Assembly: GCF_003855255.1 (NCBI RefSeq)
Contig: NZ_CP034072.1
Coordinates: forward strand, 1,539,623-1,603,622
DNA length: 64,000 bases
From: Mycolicibacterium nivoides
GTDB taxonomy: Bacteria > Actinomycetota > Actinomycetes > Mycobacteriales > Mycobacteriaceae
Direction: 5' to 3'
The notes beneath the pieces are model-generated. The model worked only from the letters and a program-made list of their open reading frames with translations. It ran no database searches and was not told the DNA's origin. Below are positions 20,127 through 29,302 of this stretch, in pieces. Both the position numbers and the translations under genes were made by a program. Positions within the stretch are counted from its first letter, which is position 1, and each line of letters starts with the position of its first letter.

Positions 20127-21053
20127 GTGCGCCATGACTGCGGGATGCCTGACCGGTGGCGGTCGGGCGTGAACGACGACGGCGGGCATGACGGACTCTT
20201 CGAGCACAGCTCACCTGAGCTCGGTCTGACCGGGCGGCCACCGCGAGACATTCCCGAACCGCGGCCCCGTTCGACTCACGGCCCGGCCAAGGTCATCGCG
20301 ATGTGCAATCAGAAGGGCGGGGTCGGCAAGACCACCTCGACCATCAACCTGGGCGCCAGCCTGGCCGAGTACGGCCGCCGGGTCCTGCTGGTCGACCTGG
20401 ATCCGCAGGGCGCGCTGTCGGCGGGCCTCGGCGTCCCGCACTACGAACTCGAGCACACGGTGCACAACCTGCTGATCGAACCGCGGGTGTCGATCGACGA
20501 CGTCGTGATCAAGACCCGGGTCAGCGGCATGGACCTGGTGCCCAGCAACATCGACCTGTCGGCCGCCGAGATCCAGCTGGTCAACGAGGTGGGCCGCGAG
20601 CAGTCCCTGGCTCGGGCCCTGTACCCGATCCTCGATCGCTACGACTACGTGCTGATCGACTGCCAGCCATCGCTGGGCCTGCTCACGGTCAACGGGCTCG
20701 CCTGCGCCGACGGTGTGATCATCCCCACCGAATGTGAGTACTTCTCGCTGCGCGGGCTGGCGCTGCTGACCGACACCGTGGACAAGGTGCACGACCGGCT
20801 CAATCCGAAGCTGTCCATCAGCGGCATCCTGGTGACCCGCTACGACCCGCGCACGGTCAACGCGCGCGAGGTCATGGCCCGCGTGGTGGAGCGGTTCGGC
20901 GATCTGGTGTTCGACACCGTGATCACCCGGACCGTGCGGTTCCCGGAGACCAGCGTGGCCGGCGAGCCGATCACCACCTGGGCACCCAAGTCCGGCGGCG
21001 CCGTGGCCTACCGATCGCTGGCACGCGAAGTCATCGACCGGTTCGGCGCGTGA
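20127..21053 (+). CDS. ParA/Soj-family ATPase (Rv1708-like)
   Basis: This deviant Walker ATPase of 308 residues has AMCNQKGGVGKTTSTINLGASLAE, LLVDLDPQGALSAGLG and YDYVLIDCQPSLGLLT. It overlaps the scpA start by 4 nt (GTGA), so it belongs to a segregation operon. It is a second ParA-type protein, distinct from the origin-proximal parAB. A candidate -10 TAAACT (20112-20117) would put transcription within a few bases of the GTG at 20127, so the mRNA may be leaderless. ATG 20145 or GTG 20169 are alternative starts within a variable, poorly structured N-terminus. Confidence 0.92.
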   Translation: MRHDCGMPDRWRSGVNDDGGHDGLFEHSSPELGLTGRPPRDIPEPRPRSTHGPAKVIAMCNQKGGVGKTTSTINLGASLAEYGRRVLLVDLDPQGALSAGLGVPHYELEHTVHNLLIEPRVSIDDVVIKTRVSGMDLVPSNIDLSAAEIQLVNEVGREQSLARALYPILDRYDYVLIDCQPSLGLLTVNGLACADGVIIPTECEYFSLRGLALLTDTVDKVHDRLNPKLSISGILVTRYDPRTVNAREVMARVVERFGDLVFDTVITRTVRFPETSVAGEPITTWAPKSGGAVAYRSLAREVIDRFGA

Positions 21054-21919
21054 ACGATGTCCTGAACAACCCGACCACCGAGGGCGCCGAAGCGGATGCC
21101 GCGGTCGGGGGCGAACCGACTGCCGGCGATCAGCAGAACCGCTTCCAGGTTCGGCTCACCAACTTCGAGGGACCGTTCGACCTGCTGTTGCAGCTGATCT
21201 TCGCGCACCGGCTCGACGTCACAGAGGTGGCATTACACCAGGTCACCGACGATTTCATCGCGTACACCAAGGAGATCGGCGCCCGCCTCGAACTCGACGA
21301 GACCACGACGTTCCTGGTGATCGCGGCCACGCTTCTTGACCTGAAAGCGGCCCGGCTGCTGCCCTCGGGCGAGGTGCACGACGAGGAGGATCTCGCCCTG
21401 CTCGAGGTCCGCGACCTCCTGTTCGCGCGATTGCTGCAGTACCGCGCGTTCAAACATGTCGCGTTGATGTTCGCCGAATTGGAGGCCGCGGCGCTGCGCA
21501 GCTACCCGCGGGCAGTGTCGCTGGAGGACCGCTTCTCCGACCTGCTGCCCGAGGTGATGCTGGGCGTCGACGCCGGGAAGTTCGCCGAGATCGCGGCCGC
21601 CGCCCTCACCCCGCGGCCGGTGCCGACGGTCGGCATCGACCACATTCACGCACCCAAGGTGTCGGTGCCCGAACAGGCACACCGGATCATCGCGCTGCTC
21701 GAACAGCGCGGGATCGGCGAATGGGCCACATTCTCGGAACTGGTGGCCGAGTGCACGGACGGATTGCAGATCGTCGGGCGCTTCCTGGCACTGCTCGAAC
21801 TGTTCCGCGCCAGGGCGGTAGCATTCGAGCAACCAGAACCGCTTGGAGTGCTCCAGGTTTCGTGGACCGGAGATCGTCCGACCAGCGAACATCTGGCAAC
21901 CGCTGATGCGGAAGAATAG
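21050..21919 (+). CDS. scpA: Segregation and condensation protein A
   Basis: This kleisin partner of SMC has 289 residues. The N-terminal kleisin motif is FQVRLTNFEGPFDLLLQLIFAHRLDVTEV, followed by the helical segment ETTTFLVIAATLLDLKAARLLP. The C-terminal winged-helix part contains VSVPEQAHRIIALLEQRG and FLALLELFRARAVAFEQPE. It starts with GTG overlapping the parA stop, and scpB follows after 8 nt. The ScpA-ScpB-SMC complex compacts and separates daughter chromosomes, which fits the parA and xerD neighbourhood. Confidence 0.95.
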   Translation: MNDVLNNPTTEGAEADAAVGGEPTAGDQQNRFQVRLTNFEGPFDLLLQLIFAHRLDVTEVALHQVTDDFIAYTKEIGARLELDETTTFLVIAATLLDLKAARLLPSGEVHDEEDLALLEVRDLLFARLLQYRAFKHVALMFAELEAAALRSYPRAVSLEDRFSDLLPEVMLGVDAGKFAEIAAAALTPRPVPTVGIDHIHAPKVSVPEQAHRIIALLEQRGIGEWATFSELVAECTDGLQIVGRFLALLELFRARAVAFEQPEPLGVLQVSWTGDRPTSEHLATADAEE

Positions 21920-21927
21920 CGAGAACA

Positions 21928-22665
21928 ATGACTGACGAGAACTCCGATTCCGGAGTGCAGTCCGATGATGCCCCGGGTGACGCGATCCCGGTCGGAGATG
22001 AGCTGGGCATCGATGTGGCGACGGTTCCAGAGCTCGAAGACGGCGAACTTGGCGCTGTGTTGGAAGCGTTGTTGCTGGTAGTGGACACGCCGGTGACGGT
22101 CGACGCACTGGCCTCGGCGACGGAACAACCCGCCTACCGGGTGATGGCCAAGCTGCGGCTGATGGCCGAGGACTACGCCGCGCGGGACAGCGGCATCGAC
22201 CTGCGCGAGGCCGCGGGCGGCTGGCGGATGTACACCCGGGCGCGATACGCCCCGTACGTCGAACGGCTCCTGCTCGACGGCGCCAGGTCCAAGCTGACCC
22301 GAGCGGCCCTGGAGACTCTGGCCGTGGTGGCCTACCGGCAGCCGGTGACCCGTGCGCGGGTGAGCGCGGTCCGTGGTGTGAACGTGGACGCGGTGATGAG
22401 GACCCTGGTCGCACGCGGCCTGATCACCGAGGCGGGCACCGATCCGGATTCGGGCGCAGCGGCGTTCGCCACCACCGAGCTGTTCCTGGAACGGCTGGGC
22501 TTGTCGTCGCTGTCCGACCTGCCCGACATCGCGCCGCTGCTGCCCGATGTCGACGTGATCGACGACCTGAGCGAATCACTCGGTGACGAGCCGCGTTTCG
22601 CCAAACTCAACAGTGGCTCATCCGGCAGCAATCAGCCGCTGGCCTTCGACGTGGACAAGGACTGA
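21928..22665 (+). CDS. scpB: Segregation and condensation protein B
   Basis: This tandem winged-helix protein has 245 residues. An acidic N-terminal stretch (1-45) is followed by LGAVLEALLLVVDTPVTVDALA. The second winged helix carries LTRAALETLAVVAYRQPVTRARVSAVRGVNVDAVMRTL, the family hallmark, and FATTELFLERLGLSSLSDLP. It dimerises and bridges ScpA. The gene ends 1 nt before the pseudouridine synthase start. Confidence 0.95.
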   Translation: MTDENSDSGVQSDDAPGDAIPVGDELGIDVATVPELEDGELGAVLEALLLVVDTPVTVDALASATEQPAYRVMAKLRLMAEDYAARDSGIDLREAAGGWRMYTRARYAPYVERLLLDGARSKLTRAALETLAVVAYRQPVTRARVSAVRGVNVDAVMRTLVARGLITEAGTDPDSGAAAFATTELFLERLGLSSLSDLPDIAPLLPDVDVIDDLSESLGDEPRFAKLNSGSSGSNQPLAFDVDKD

Positions 22666-22666
22666 C

Positions 22667-23407
22667 ATGGCTGAAGAAGGCGTACGGCTGCAAAAAGTGT
22701 TGTCCCAGGCCGGAATTGCCTCCCGCCGGGTGGCCGAACGGATGATCACCGACGGCCGCGTCGAGGTGGACGGTCGACTGGTGACCGAGCTCGGTACGCG
22801 TGTCGACCCGGCGGTCGCCGAGATCCGGGTGGACGGATCGCGCGTCGTGCTCGACGACACCCTGGTGTACCTGGCGATCAACAAGCCGCGCGGCATGATG
22901 TCCACGATGTCCGACGAGAAAGGCCGCCCCTGCGTGGGAGACCTGGTGGAGCACCGGGTCCGGGGCAACAAGAAGCTCTTTCATGTCGGCCGGCTCGACG
23001 CCGACACCGAGGGGCTGCTTCTGCTGACCAACGACGGGGAGCTCGCCCACCGGCTGATGCACCCGTCCTACGAGATCCCGAAAACCTATGTGGCGACGGT
23101 GATCGGCACGGTGCCGCGCGGACTCGGGAAGAAGCTGCGCGCCGGTGTCGAATTGGACGACGGCCCGGCACACGTCGATGACTTCGCGGTGGTGGACACC
23201 GTCCCGGGCAAGACCCTGGTGAAGGTCACCCTGCATGAGGGGCGCAATCGCATCGTGCGGCGGATGCTGGCCGCGGTGGATTTCCCGGTGCAGGAACTGG
23301 TCCGCACCGACATCGGTTCGGTGGCGCTCGGCGAGCAGCGGCCGGGCAGTATCAGGGCGCTCAGCCGCAAGGAAATCGGCGAGCTTTATCAGGCGGTGGG
23401 AATGTGA
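22667..23407 (+). CDS. 23S rRNA pseudouridine synthase, RluB/RsuA family (Rv1711-like)
   Basis: This 246-residue enzyme has an N-terminal S4 domain ([23 protein letters not shown]) and a catalytic core [24 protein letters not shown], where the Asp of GRLDADT is the nucleophile. The motif [18 protein letters not shown] is typical of the RsuA/RluB/RluE/RluF group. Context after scpB favours RluB. ATG 22667 is 1 nt past the scpB stop. The gene overlaps cmk by 4 nt (GTGA). Confidence 0.94.
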   Translation: MAEEGVRLQKVLSQAGIASRRVAERMITDGRVEVDGRLVTELGTRVDPAVAEIRVDGSRVVLDDTLVYLAINKPRGMMSTMSDEKGRPCVGDLVEHRVRGNKKLFHVGRLDADTEGLLLLTNDGELAHRLMHPSYEIPKTYVATVIGTVPRGLGKKLRAGVELDDGPAHVDDFAVVDTVPGKTLVKVTLHEGRNRIVRRMLAAVDFPVQELVRTDIGSVALGEQRPGSIRALSRKEIGELYQAVGM

Positions 23408-24090
23408 GCGGATCTCTGGTGGTGGCGGTCGACGGACCGGCGGGAACCGGAAAGTCTTCGGTTTCAAGAGGTTTGGCGCAGGCCCTGGGCGCCAGCTACC
23501 TGGACACGGGCGCGATGTACCGCATCGTCACCTTGGCGGTGCTGCGCGCCGGGGTCGACCTGGACGATGCCGAGGCTATCGACGCGGTGGCCTCGGGTGC
23601 GGTGATCGGTGTGGGTTCGGACCCCGGTGAGGACCGCGCCTTCCTGGCCGGCGAGGACGTGTCCGCCGAGATCCGTGGTGACGAGGTGACCCGGGCGGTG
23701 TCGGCGGTCTCCGCGGTGCCCGCGGTGCGCGCCCGGTTGGTGGATCTGCAGCGCGAACTGGCGGCCTCGGGTGGCCGCGTGGTGGTCGAGGGCCGCGACA
23801 TCGGCACCGTGGTGCTGCCCAAGGCCGACGTCAAGATCTTCCTGACCGCGTCGGCCGAGGAGCGGGCCCGGCGCCGCAACGCCCAGAACATCGCGAGCGG
23901 ACTGCCCGATGACTATGCGACGGTGCTCGCCGACGTGCAGCGCCGCGACCACCTCGATTCCACGCGGGCGGTGTCGCCGCTGCGTGCGGCCGAGGATGCT
24001 CTGGTGGTCGACACCAGCGATATGGACCAAACACAGGTCGTGGCACACCTTCTCGACCTGGTGACCCAACATGCGGGGGTACGGCGATGA
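23404..24090 (+). CDS. cmk: Cytidylate kinase
   Basis: This 228-residue kinase phosphorylates CMP and dCMP. The P-loop is [18 protein letters not shown], the NMP site is [14 protein letters not shown], and [21 protein letters not shown] contains the catalytic Arg/Asp. The Arg-rich lid is [10 protein letters not shown]. It starts with GTG and is translationally coupled at both ends. With pyrG it supplies the CTP/dCTP branch of pyrimidine metabolism. Confidence 0.96.
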   Translation: MSGSLVVAVDGPAGTGKSSVSRGLAQALGASYLDTGAMYRIVTLAVLRAGVDLDDAEAIDAVASGAVIGVGSDPGEDRAFLAGEDVSAEIRGDEVTRAVSAVSAVPAVRARLVDLQRELAASGGRVVVEGRDIGTVVLPKADVKIFLTASAEERARRRNAQNIASGLPDDYATVLADVQRRDHLDSTRAVSPLRAAEDALVVDTSDMDQTQVVAHLLDLVTQHAGVRR

Positions 24091-25505
24091 GCGTCTCTGA
24101 CGGAGACGGCACCTGGTCGGACGAAAGCGACTGGGAGTTCAGCGACGAGGTTGCCGAGGTTCTGGAAGAGGCCGCGGCGCCGCCTCCGGTGGTGGCCGTC
24201 GTCGGCCGGCCCAATGTCGGGAAATCGACTCTGGTGAACCGGATCCTGGGCCGTCGCGAAGCCGTCGTGCAGGACATCCCCGGGGTGACCCGTGACCGGG
24301 TGTCCTATGACGCGAACTGGCTCGGTCGTCGCTTCATGGTGCAGGACACCGGGGGATGGGAACCCGACGCCAAGGGCCTGCAGCAGCTGGTGGCCGATCA
24401 GGCGCTCGTGGCGATGCGCACCGCCGACGCGATCATTCTCGTGGTCGACGCGGTCGTCGGCGCGACCTCGGCCGACGAGGCGGCGGCCCGGATGCTGCGC
24501 AAGTCGGGTAAGCCGGTCTTCCTGGCGGCCAACAAAGTTGACACACAGCGGGGCGAGTCCGATGCCGCGGCACTGTGGTCACTGGGCATCGGTGAGCCGC
24601 ACGCGATCAGTGCCATGCACGGCCGGGGCGTGGCCGATCTGCTCGACACGGTGATGGAGAAGCTGCCCGAGGTCTCGGAGGTTGGTGGCAGCGGTGCCGG
24701 CGGCCCACGCCGGGTGGCACTGGTGGGCAAGCCGAACGTCGGCAAGAGTTCGCTGCTGAACCGGCTGGCCGGCGACGAGCGGTCGGTGGTGCACGACGTC
24801 GCGGGCACCACGGTCGATCCCGTCGACTCGCTGATCGAATTGGGCGGCAAGACTTGGCGTTTCGTCGACACCGCCGGTCTGCGTCGCAAGGTCGGCCAGG
24901 CCAGCGGCCACGAGTTCTACGCCTCGGTGCGCACCCACGGCGCGATCGATGCGGCCGAAGTGGCGATCATGCTGATCGATGCCTCCCAGCCGCTGACCGA
25001 GCAGGACCTGCGGGTGCTGTCGATGGTGATCGAGGCCGGGCGCGCACTGGTCATCGCATTCAACAAATGGGACCTGGTCGACGAGGACCGCCGGTACCTG
25101 CTGGACAAAGAGATCGACCGTGAACTGGTGCAGGTGCAGTGGGCGCCGCGGGTCAACATCTCGGCCATGACCGGCCGGGCGGTGCAGAAGCTGGTGCCGG
25201 CGCTGGAGACCTCACTGGCGTCCTGGGACAAGCGGATCTCGACCGGACAGCTCAACAACTTCCTCAAGGAGATCGTCGCCGCGACACCGCCGCCGGTGCG
25301 CGGTGGCAAGCAGCCCAAGATCCTGTTCGCCACCCAGGCGGCCACTCGGCCCCCGACCTTCGTGCTGTTCACCTCCGGGTTCCTGGAGGCCGGTTACCGC
25401 CGGTTCCTGGAGCGGCGCCTGCGTGAGCAGTTCGGTTTCGAGGGCAGCCCGGTGCGGATCAACGTCCGGGTCCGCGAGAAGCGCGGAGCACCGAAGAAGC
25501 GCTAG
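24087..25505 (+). CDS. der: Ribosome assembly GTPase Der (EngA)
   Basis: Two tandem GTPase domains occur in 472 residues. The first has [25 protein letters not shown] and NKVD; the second has [24 protein letters not shown] and NKWD. A C-terminal KH-like domain ends in a basic tail [11 protein letters not shown]. Der is needed for 50S subunit maturation. An acidic N-terminal extension of about 30 residues ([18 protein letters not shown]) is characteristic of actinobacterial Der. It ends the long core operon and overlaps cmk by ATGA. Confidence 0.97.
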   Translation: MSVSDGDGTWSDESDWEFSDEVAEVLEEAAAPPPVVAVVGRPNVGKSTLVNRILGRREAVVQDIPGVTRDRVSYDANWLGRRFMVQDTGGWEPDAKGLQQLVADQALVAMRTADAIILVVDAVVGATSADEAAARMLRKSGKPVFLAANKVDTQRGESDAAALWSLGIGEPHAISAMHGRGVADLLDTVMEKLPEVSEVGGSGAGGPRRVALVGKPNVGKSSLLNRLAGDERSVVHDVAGTTVDPVDSLIELGGKTWRFVDTAGLRRKVGQASGHEFYASVRTHGAIDAAEVAIMLIDASQPLTEQDLRVLSMVIEAGRALVIAFNKWDLVDEDRRYLLDKEIDRELVQVQWAPRVNISAMTGRAVQKLVPALETSLASWDKRISTGQLNNFLKEIVAATPPPVRGGKQPKILFATQAATRPPTFVLFTSGFLEAGYRRFLERRLREQFGFEGSPVRINVRVREKRGAPKKR

Positions 25506-25575
25506 CGATTCGTGCACGCTGGGTAACGCCTGGCGCGACGCACCGTGCACCAGTCGGGCCGATAGGGTGGCCCGA

Positions 25576-26358
25576 GTGTCTGTCACCCACATGATCCTGA
25601 TCGCCCTGGCCGGCGTCGGCGCGGGAGCGATCAACGCCATCGTCGGGTCCGGCACGCTGATCACCTTTCCCACGCTGGTGGCGCTGGGGATTCCGCCGGT
25701 CACGTCGACGATGTCGAATGCCGTGGGTCTGGTCGCCGGCGGCGTTTCGGGCACCTGGGGTTACCGGCGCGAACTGCGCGGACAGTGGAAACGGCTGCGC
25801 TGGCAGATTCCCGGATCGGTGATCGGTGCCGGCCTGGGCTCCTGGCTGCTGCTGCACCTGCCGGAAAAGGTGTTCGTCACGGTGGTGCCGATCCTGCTCA
25901 TCCTGGCCCTGGTTCTGGTGGTCGTCGGCCCGCGGATCCAAGCCTGGGCACGGCAGCGCGCGGAGGCGTCCGGCCAGTCGGCCGACCACGTCAGCCCGCA
26001 GCGCATGGCTGTGCTGGTGATCGGCACGTTCGCCGTCGGTGTCTACGGCGGCTACTTCACCGCGGCCCAGGGAATCCTGCTGATCGCGGTGATGGGTGCG
26101 TTGCTGCCCGAGTCGATGCAGCGGATGAACGCCGCCAAGAACCTGCTGTCGTTGTTGGTCAACATCGTGGCGGCCCTGGCCTACACGATCGTCGCGTTCG
26201 ACCGGATCAGCTGGGAGGCGGCGGGCCTGATCGCGATCGGTTCGCTGATCGGCGGCTTCCTCGGCGCGCACTACGGCCGCCGGCTGTCGCCGAACGCGCT
26301 GCGGGCAGTGATCGTGGTGGTGGGCCTGATCGGGCTGTACCGATTGCTGACGGTGTGA
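25576..26358 (+). CDS. TauE/SafE family membrane permease (first of two)
   Basis: This 260-residue integral membrane protein has about eight helices, including MILIALAGVGAGAINAIVGSG, VFVTVVPILLILALVLVVVG, ILLIAVMGALLP and AVIVVVGLIGLYRLL. GAGAINAIVGSGTLITFPTLVALGIPP is the TauE/SafE repeat motif, repeated as GGYFTAAQGILLI in the second half. Members move sulfite, sulfonates or related organic anions. It starts with GTG and is separated from der by 70 nt. A second, different TauE/SafE gene follows at 26602. Confidence 0.92.
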   Translation: MSVTHMILIALAGVGAGAINAIVGSGTLITFPTLVALGIPPVTSTMSNAVGLVAGGVSGTWGYRRELRGQWKRLRWQIPGSVIGAGLGSWLLLHLPEKVFVTVVPILLILALVLVVVGPRIQAWARQRAEASGQSADHVSPQRMAVLVIGTFAVGVYGGYFTAAQGILLIAVMGALLPESMQRMNAAKNLLSLLVNIVAALAYTIVAFDRISWEAAGLIAIGSLIGGFLGAHYGRRLSPNALRAVIVVVGLIGLYRLLTV

Positions 26359-26433
26359 GCCCATCGGCGGGATCCCGACCACGCTCTTGTAGGCTTGCTG
26401 AGTCTGTCTAACGACGAGGGAGAGGGGCGACCG

Positions 26434-26544
26434 GTGGCTGAACGTGCATACCGCACCGCGCCGTCTGCCCTTGCTGCTCTCGAGCCGTTCTGGCCGTCGC
26501 GCCGGTTGATGGCTTTCGACGAATGGTGTCGCGCGCGCATCTGA
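26434..26544 (+). CDS. Possible 36-residue leader peptide upstream of the second TauE/SafE gene
   Basis: A GTG-initiated frame encodes MAERAYRTAPSALAALEPFW, then a basic stretch ending EWCRARI. A strong purine-rich site, GAGGGAGAGGGG, lies 7-18 nt upstream. It ends 57 nt before the permease ATG. No similarity is recognised. The good ribosome site and its place in an otherwise empty 243-bp gap support translation. A role as an attenuator or cysteine/sulfur leader is speculation; only one Cys is present. Confidence 0.35.
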   Translation: MAERAYRTAPSALAALEPFWPSRRLMAFDEWCRARI

Positions 26545-26601
26545 TCCGCGCCCGTCAGTCATCAGGTCGCCCGGCGACCACAATCGAAAGCAGCCGAACC
26601 T

Positions 26602-27543
26602 ATGCGTTCGCTTCTGATCTTCACGCTCGTCGGCCTCGGGGCCCAGTTGGTCGATGGTGCGCTGGGCATGGCCTTCGGTGTCACCGCATCGACCCTGCTG
26701 GTGCTCAGCGGGGTGGCCTCGGCACAGGCCAGCGCCGCGGTGCACCTGGCGGAGGTCGGCACGACGCTGGCGTCGGGGCTGTCGCATTGGCGGTTCAAGA
26801 ACATCGACTGGAGCATCGTGCTCAAGCTCGGTGTGCCTGGCGCGATCGGTGCGTTCCTCGGGGCCACCGTGCTCTCCTCGCTGTCGACGGAGGACGCCGC
26901 GCCGCTGATGGCCTCGATCCTGCTCGGCATCGGTGTGTATGTGCTGCTGCGGTTCTCACTGGGTTCACCGCCTGCGTTCCGTGCGGGCAGCACCTCCCAC
27001 ACCGCGAAGTTCCTGACCCCGCTGGGCTTGTTCGGTGGCTTCATCGACGCCTCCGGCGGTGGCGGCTGGGGTCCGGTGACCACCAGCACGTTGCTGTCGC
27101 AGGGCAAGACCGCGCCCCGCACGGTGATCGGCTCGGTGAGCGCCTCGGAGTTCCTGGTCGCGGTCTCGGCGTCGCTGGGCTTCCTGGTCGGCCTGCGGGC
27201 CGACTTCCTGCACAACCTCCCGATCGTGGCAGGCCTGGCGGCGGGTGGCGTGCTGGCCGCACCGCTGGCGGCCTGGTTGGTGTCGAAGGTCAGCCCGGCG
27301 CTGCTGGGCACCGCGGTGGGCGGCGTGATCGTGCTGACCAATGCGCAGAAGCTGTTGAAGTACTTCGGCATCCAGGGAGCGGCCTCGACGGCCATCTACG
27401 TCACGATCGCCGTCGCGTGGGCCGGGTTGGTTCTGTACGCCTGGCGGACCTCGCGGGCGCCGGAGTACCTGCCCGAGGAGCTCGACGCCGACGAGGCTGC
27501 CGAAGAAGAGCTGGCAGACGAGCCGGACACCGCCGCGCGGTGA
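26602..27543 (+). CDS. TauE/SafE family sulfite/anion exporter (second of two)
   Basis: This 313-residue membrane protein starts MRSLLIFTLVGLGAQLVDGALGMAFG, the TauE/SafE N-terminal motif. The mirrored second-half motif GLFGGFIDASGGGGWGPVTTSTLLS follows. About eight membrane helices are visible. A cytoplasmic acidic tail PEELDADEAAEEELADEPDTAA ends the protein. It is more like the larger sulfite exporters than is its neighbour. Two non-identical TauE/SafE genes in series suggest different anions or a divided pathway, but no sulfur-metabolism gene is adjacent. Confidence 0.92.
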   Translation: MRSLLIFTLVGLGAQLVDGALGMAFGVTASTLLVLSGVASAQASAAVHLAEVGTTLASGLSHWRFKNIDWSIVLKLGVPGAIGAFLGATVLSSLSTEDAAPLMASILLGIGVYVLLRFSLGSPPAFRAGSTSHTAKFLTPLGLFGGFIDASGGGGWGPVTTSTLLSQGKTAPRTVIGSVSASEFLVAVSASLGFLVGLRADFLHNLPIVAGLAAGGVLAAPLAAWLVSKVSPALLGTAVGGVIVLTNAQKLLKYFGIQGAASTAIYVTIAVAWAGLVLYAWRTSRAPEYLPEELDADEAAEEELADEPDTAAR

Positions 27544-27623
27544 CACAACGGGGGAGCGATTGGGGCGAAACCGGGTCCCTACGGTAAGCTTTCGACTCGC
27601 TGCCGGTGCAAGCCGGAAGCAAG

Positions 27624-27697
<74 letters not shown>

Positions 27698-27703
27698 CAA
27701 AGA

Positions 27704-27741
27704 AAAACCCTCTCTGACCAGTGTCGGAGGGGGTTTCTTCG
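27704..27741 (+). terminator. Terminator after tRNA-Pro
   Basis: AAAACCCTCTCTG pairs imperfectly with CGGAGGGGGTTT around a short loop, and TTTCTTC follows. It lies 7 nt past the tRNA end and is the expected tRNA transcript stop. Confidence 0.6.
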
Positions 27742-27848
27742 TATCTGGGGAGCAACGGCGGTACGGCACCGGAGTTGGGATCGGTAGCGCCGCGGGGTGT
27801 GGTCCGCTTCGTCCTGTAACGGCGTGGACGACAGGGGAGGACGAGATC

Positions 27849-28136
27849 ATGTGGTGGATGATTCCGGTGGTGGTCATCGCGTTCGACGTGGCGATCTTCG
27901 CCATCTTCGCAACCGTGAAACGGCGGCGGCGTGGGCTTGGGACGGCCCGTCGCGGTCGGTTCGGGTCTGTGGCCGGTGCCGGTGGAGGAGCCATCTGGGC
28001 GACCGGCGCCGACTCCTCCGGTTGTGGCGACGGAGGCCATGGGGGCCACTCGGGTTGCGGTGGCGGACACGGCGGCTGCGGTGCTGGAAGTAGTTGTGGT
28101 GGGGGAGGCGGAGGTTGCGGGGGCGGTGGCTGCTGA
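27849..28136 (+). CDS. Small membrane peptide with a Gly/Cys/His-rich C-terminal tail
   Basis: This 95-residue protein starts at ATG 27849 (GGGGAGGACGAG upstream). It has one membrane helix, MWWMIPVVVIAFDVAIFAIFA, and a basic anchor KRRRRGLGTARRGRFG. The tail of about 40 residues is built almost only of Gly, Cys, His and Ser and has six cysteines, the last being the C-terminal residue. Such tails occur in TIGR04222-type proteins found next to DUF1399-like genes. The stop overlaps the next start (TGATG), so the two are translated together. Whether the tail binds metal or is modified is unknown. Confidence 0.75.
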   Translation: MWWMIPVVVIAFDVAIFAIFATVKRRRRGLGTARRGRFGSVAGAGGGAIWATGADSSGCGDGGHGGHSGCGGGHGGCGAGSSCGGGGGGCGGGGC

Positions 28137-28636
28137 TGATCACGTTGCGAAAGGCCGGCGCCCGACGCGCTGCCGGGCAGGTGATCGCCGATCTGGAGTT
28201 ACCGGAGGCGGTGTTCAAGACGTGCCCTTGGCAACCGCGTGAACTCGTCGAAACCGGTCTGCGGCAGTGGTTGCGATGTTGCGCGGTAGCGCTGCGCGAC
28301 GGTCAGACCATCGGGATGCCCTCGCGTGCAGTCGATGAAGCCTGGCATGGCCTGATCCTGTGCACCGTCCGCTACGCGGCATTCTGCACTGCCGCCTACG
28401 GACAGTTCTTGCATCACCATCCCGAGGGCGGTGCGCCGCCCGCCGCCACAGCGGCCGGCGAGTGCATGGATGAACAGTTGCGCCGCATCGTCATCGCTTG
28501 GTCCATGGTCGCCGAGCCGGGTGAACGGTGCGTCTTGTGGGATCTGGACTCTCGTCTCGGGCTCGATGAGCCGTGGGGCATCAGTGATCGCCGGGTCGCG
28601 GACATCGACGCGGCACTGTGTCCCAGTACGGGATGA
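28136..28636 (+). CDS. DUF1399/GRDP-like protein paired with the Gly/Cys peptide
   Basis: This 166-residue cytoplasmic protein has the conserved block AVDEAWHGLILCTVRYAAFC followed by AAYGQFLHHHPEGG. It matches the (V)DxxWHxxIL-x-T-x2-Y-x2-FC-x4-G-x-FxHHxP pattern of the glycine-rich-domain-like family. The invariant Trp-His, Cys and His-His-x-Pro could form a metal or catalytic site. ATG 28136 is chosen because it overlaps the preceding stop; the frame is open to 28094. No enzymatic activity has been assigned to this family that I know of. Confidence 0.78.
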   Translation: MITLRKAGARRAAGQVIADLELPEAVFKTCPWQPRELVETGLRQWLRCCAVALRDGQTIGMPSRAVDEAWHGLILCTVRYAAFCTAAYGQFLHHHPEGGAPPAATAAGECMDEQLRRIVIAWSMVAEPGERCVLWDLDSRLGLDEPWGISDRRVADIDAALCPSTG

Positions 28637-29085
28637 CGATCGTGACCTCGGGGTGACCCGAACCGAGGCCGTCCACGGGGTGGCTGCCAACTGCCTACGG
28701 CCGCTGACCGCTCGCTCCCGCCGACACCGAATCGAAAGCCACAGGCGCACAACGGTTCAGGTGGAAACCGCTTCGTGCCACCGCTGAACACGCACCGACA
28801 GTGACGAAGAGCCGTACCGTCTCACCCAAATCGGATTAGGAGATAACAATTTCGGCAGTATGCGGAAAGAACCTCGGGTAGTGGGTGCCGCCGCTGACGA
28901 ATTGATGGCAGGGTGGCGATGGTGACCCAGGCAAGGAGCGTCGGCAGGCCATCGCCGGTCCGGCCCCGCCGCGTTGGGTCCGCTTGAGAGTTCTTCCTGT
29001 CCACCCCGCCATCGATTGTCGAGACCAACTGCGATCAGCGAGCGGACGGCACGTCCCCCGGAGGTACGAGGCGGTCAAGGAGCTG
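28637..29085. other. About 450 bp without a supportable gene
   Basis: No ORF here shows mycobacterial codon bias or a recognisable family. Short frames at 28822-29078 run over an AT-richer patch (AGGAGATAACAATTTCGG near 28840) and have no ribosome site. I see no RNA gene or repeat. Confidence 0.5.
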
Positions 29086-29235
29086 ATGAAGACCTACCTG
29101 AAGTACCCGCCGCGGCAACTGCAGAGCGAAGGCTATACGGGCCCGATCACCGTCTCGCAGTACCAGAGGTTCAAATACGTGCGCGAACAGCTGGCCGCCG
29201 ACGGGGTCAACATCGCGCTGCCCACCGGCAACTGA
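29086..29235 (+). CDS. Hypothetical small protein or gene remnant
   Basis: The 49-residue frame starts MKTYLKYPPRQLQSEGYTGP and continues ITVSQYQRFKYVREQLAADG. Codon use is normal for this genome and AAGGAG lies just upstream, but only 3 nt from the ATG. The frame extends upstream to 28984 without a good start, so this could be the end of a decayed longer gene. No family is recognised. Confidence 0.4.
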   Translation: MKTYLKYPPRQLQSEGYTGPITVSQYQRFKYVREQLAADGVNIALPTGN

Positions 29236-29302
29236 GCGCGAGCTCACGCAGTGACGGATGCACGGCCGGGTAGTTGACGGCTGTGCATCCGCAGAACAAG
29301 GA

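Noticed and set aside
18387..20207. 606-codon minus-strand frame over xerD and the O-methyltransferase
   Set aside because: It is out of frame with the methyltransferase and antisense to xerD. No domain is visible.
28822..29078. Two minus-strand frames in the gap after the DUF1399-like gene
   Set aside because: They overlap each other in different frames and have no ribosome site or family.
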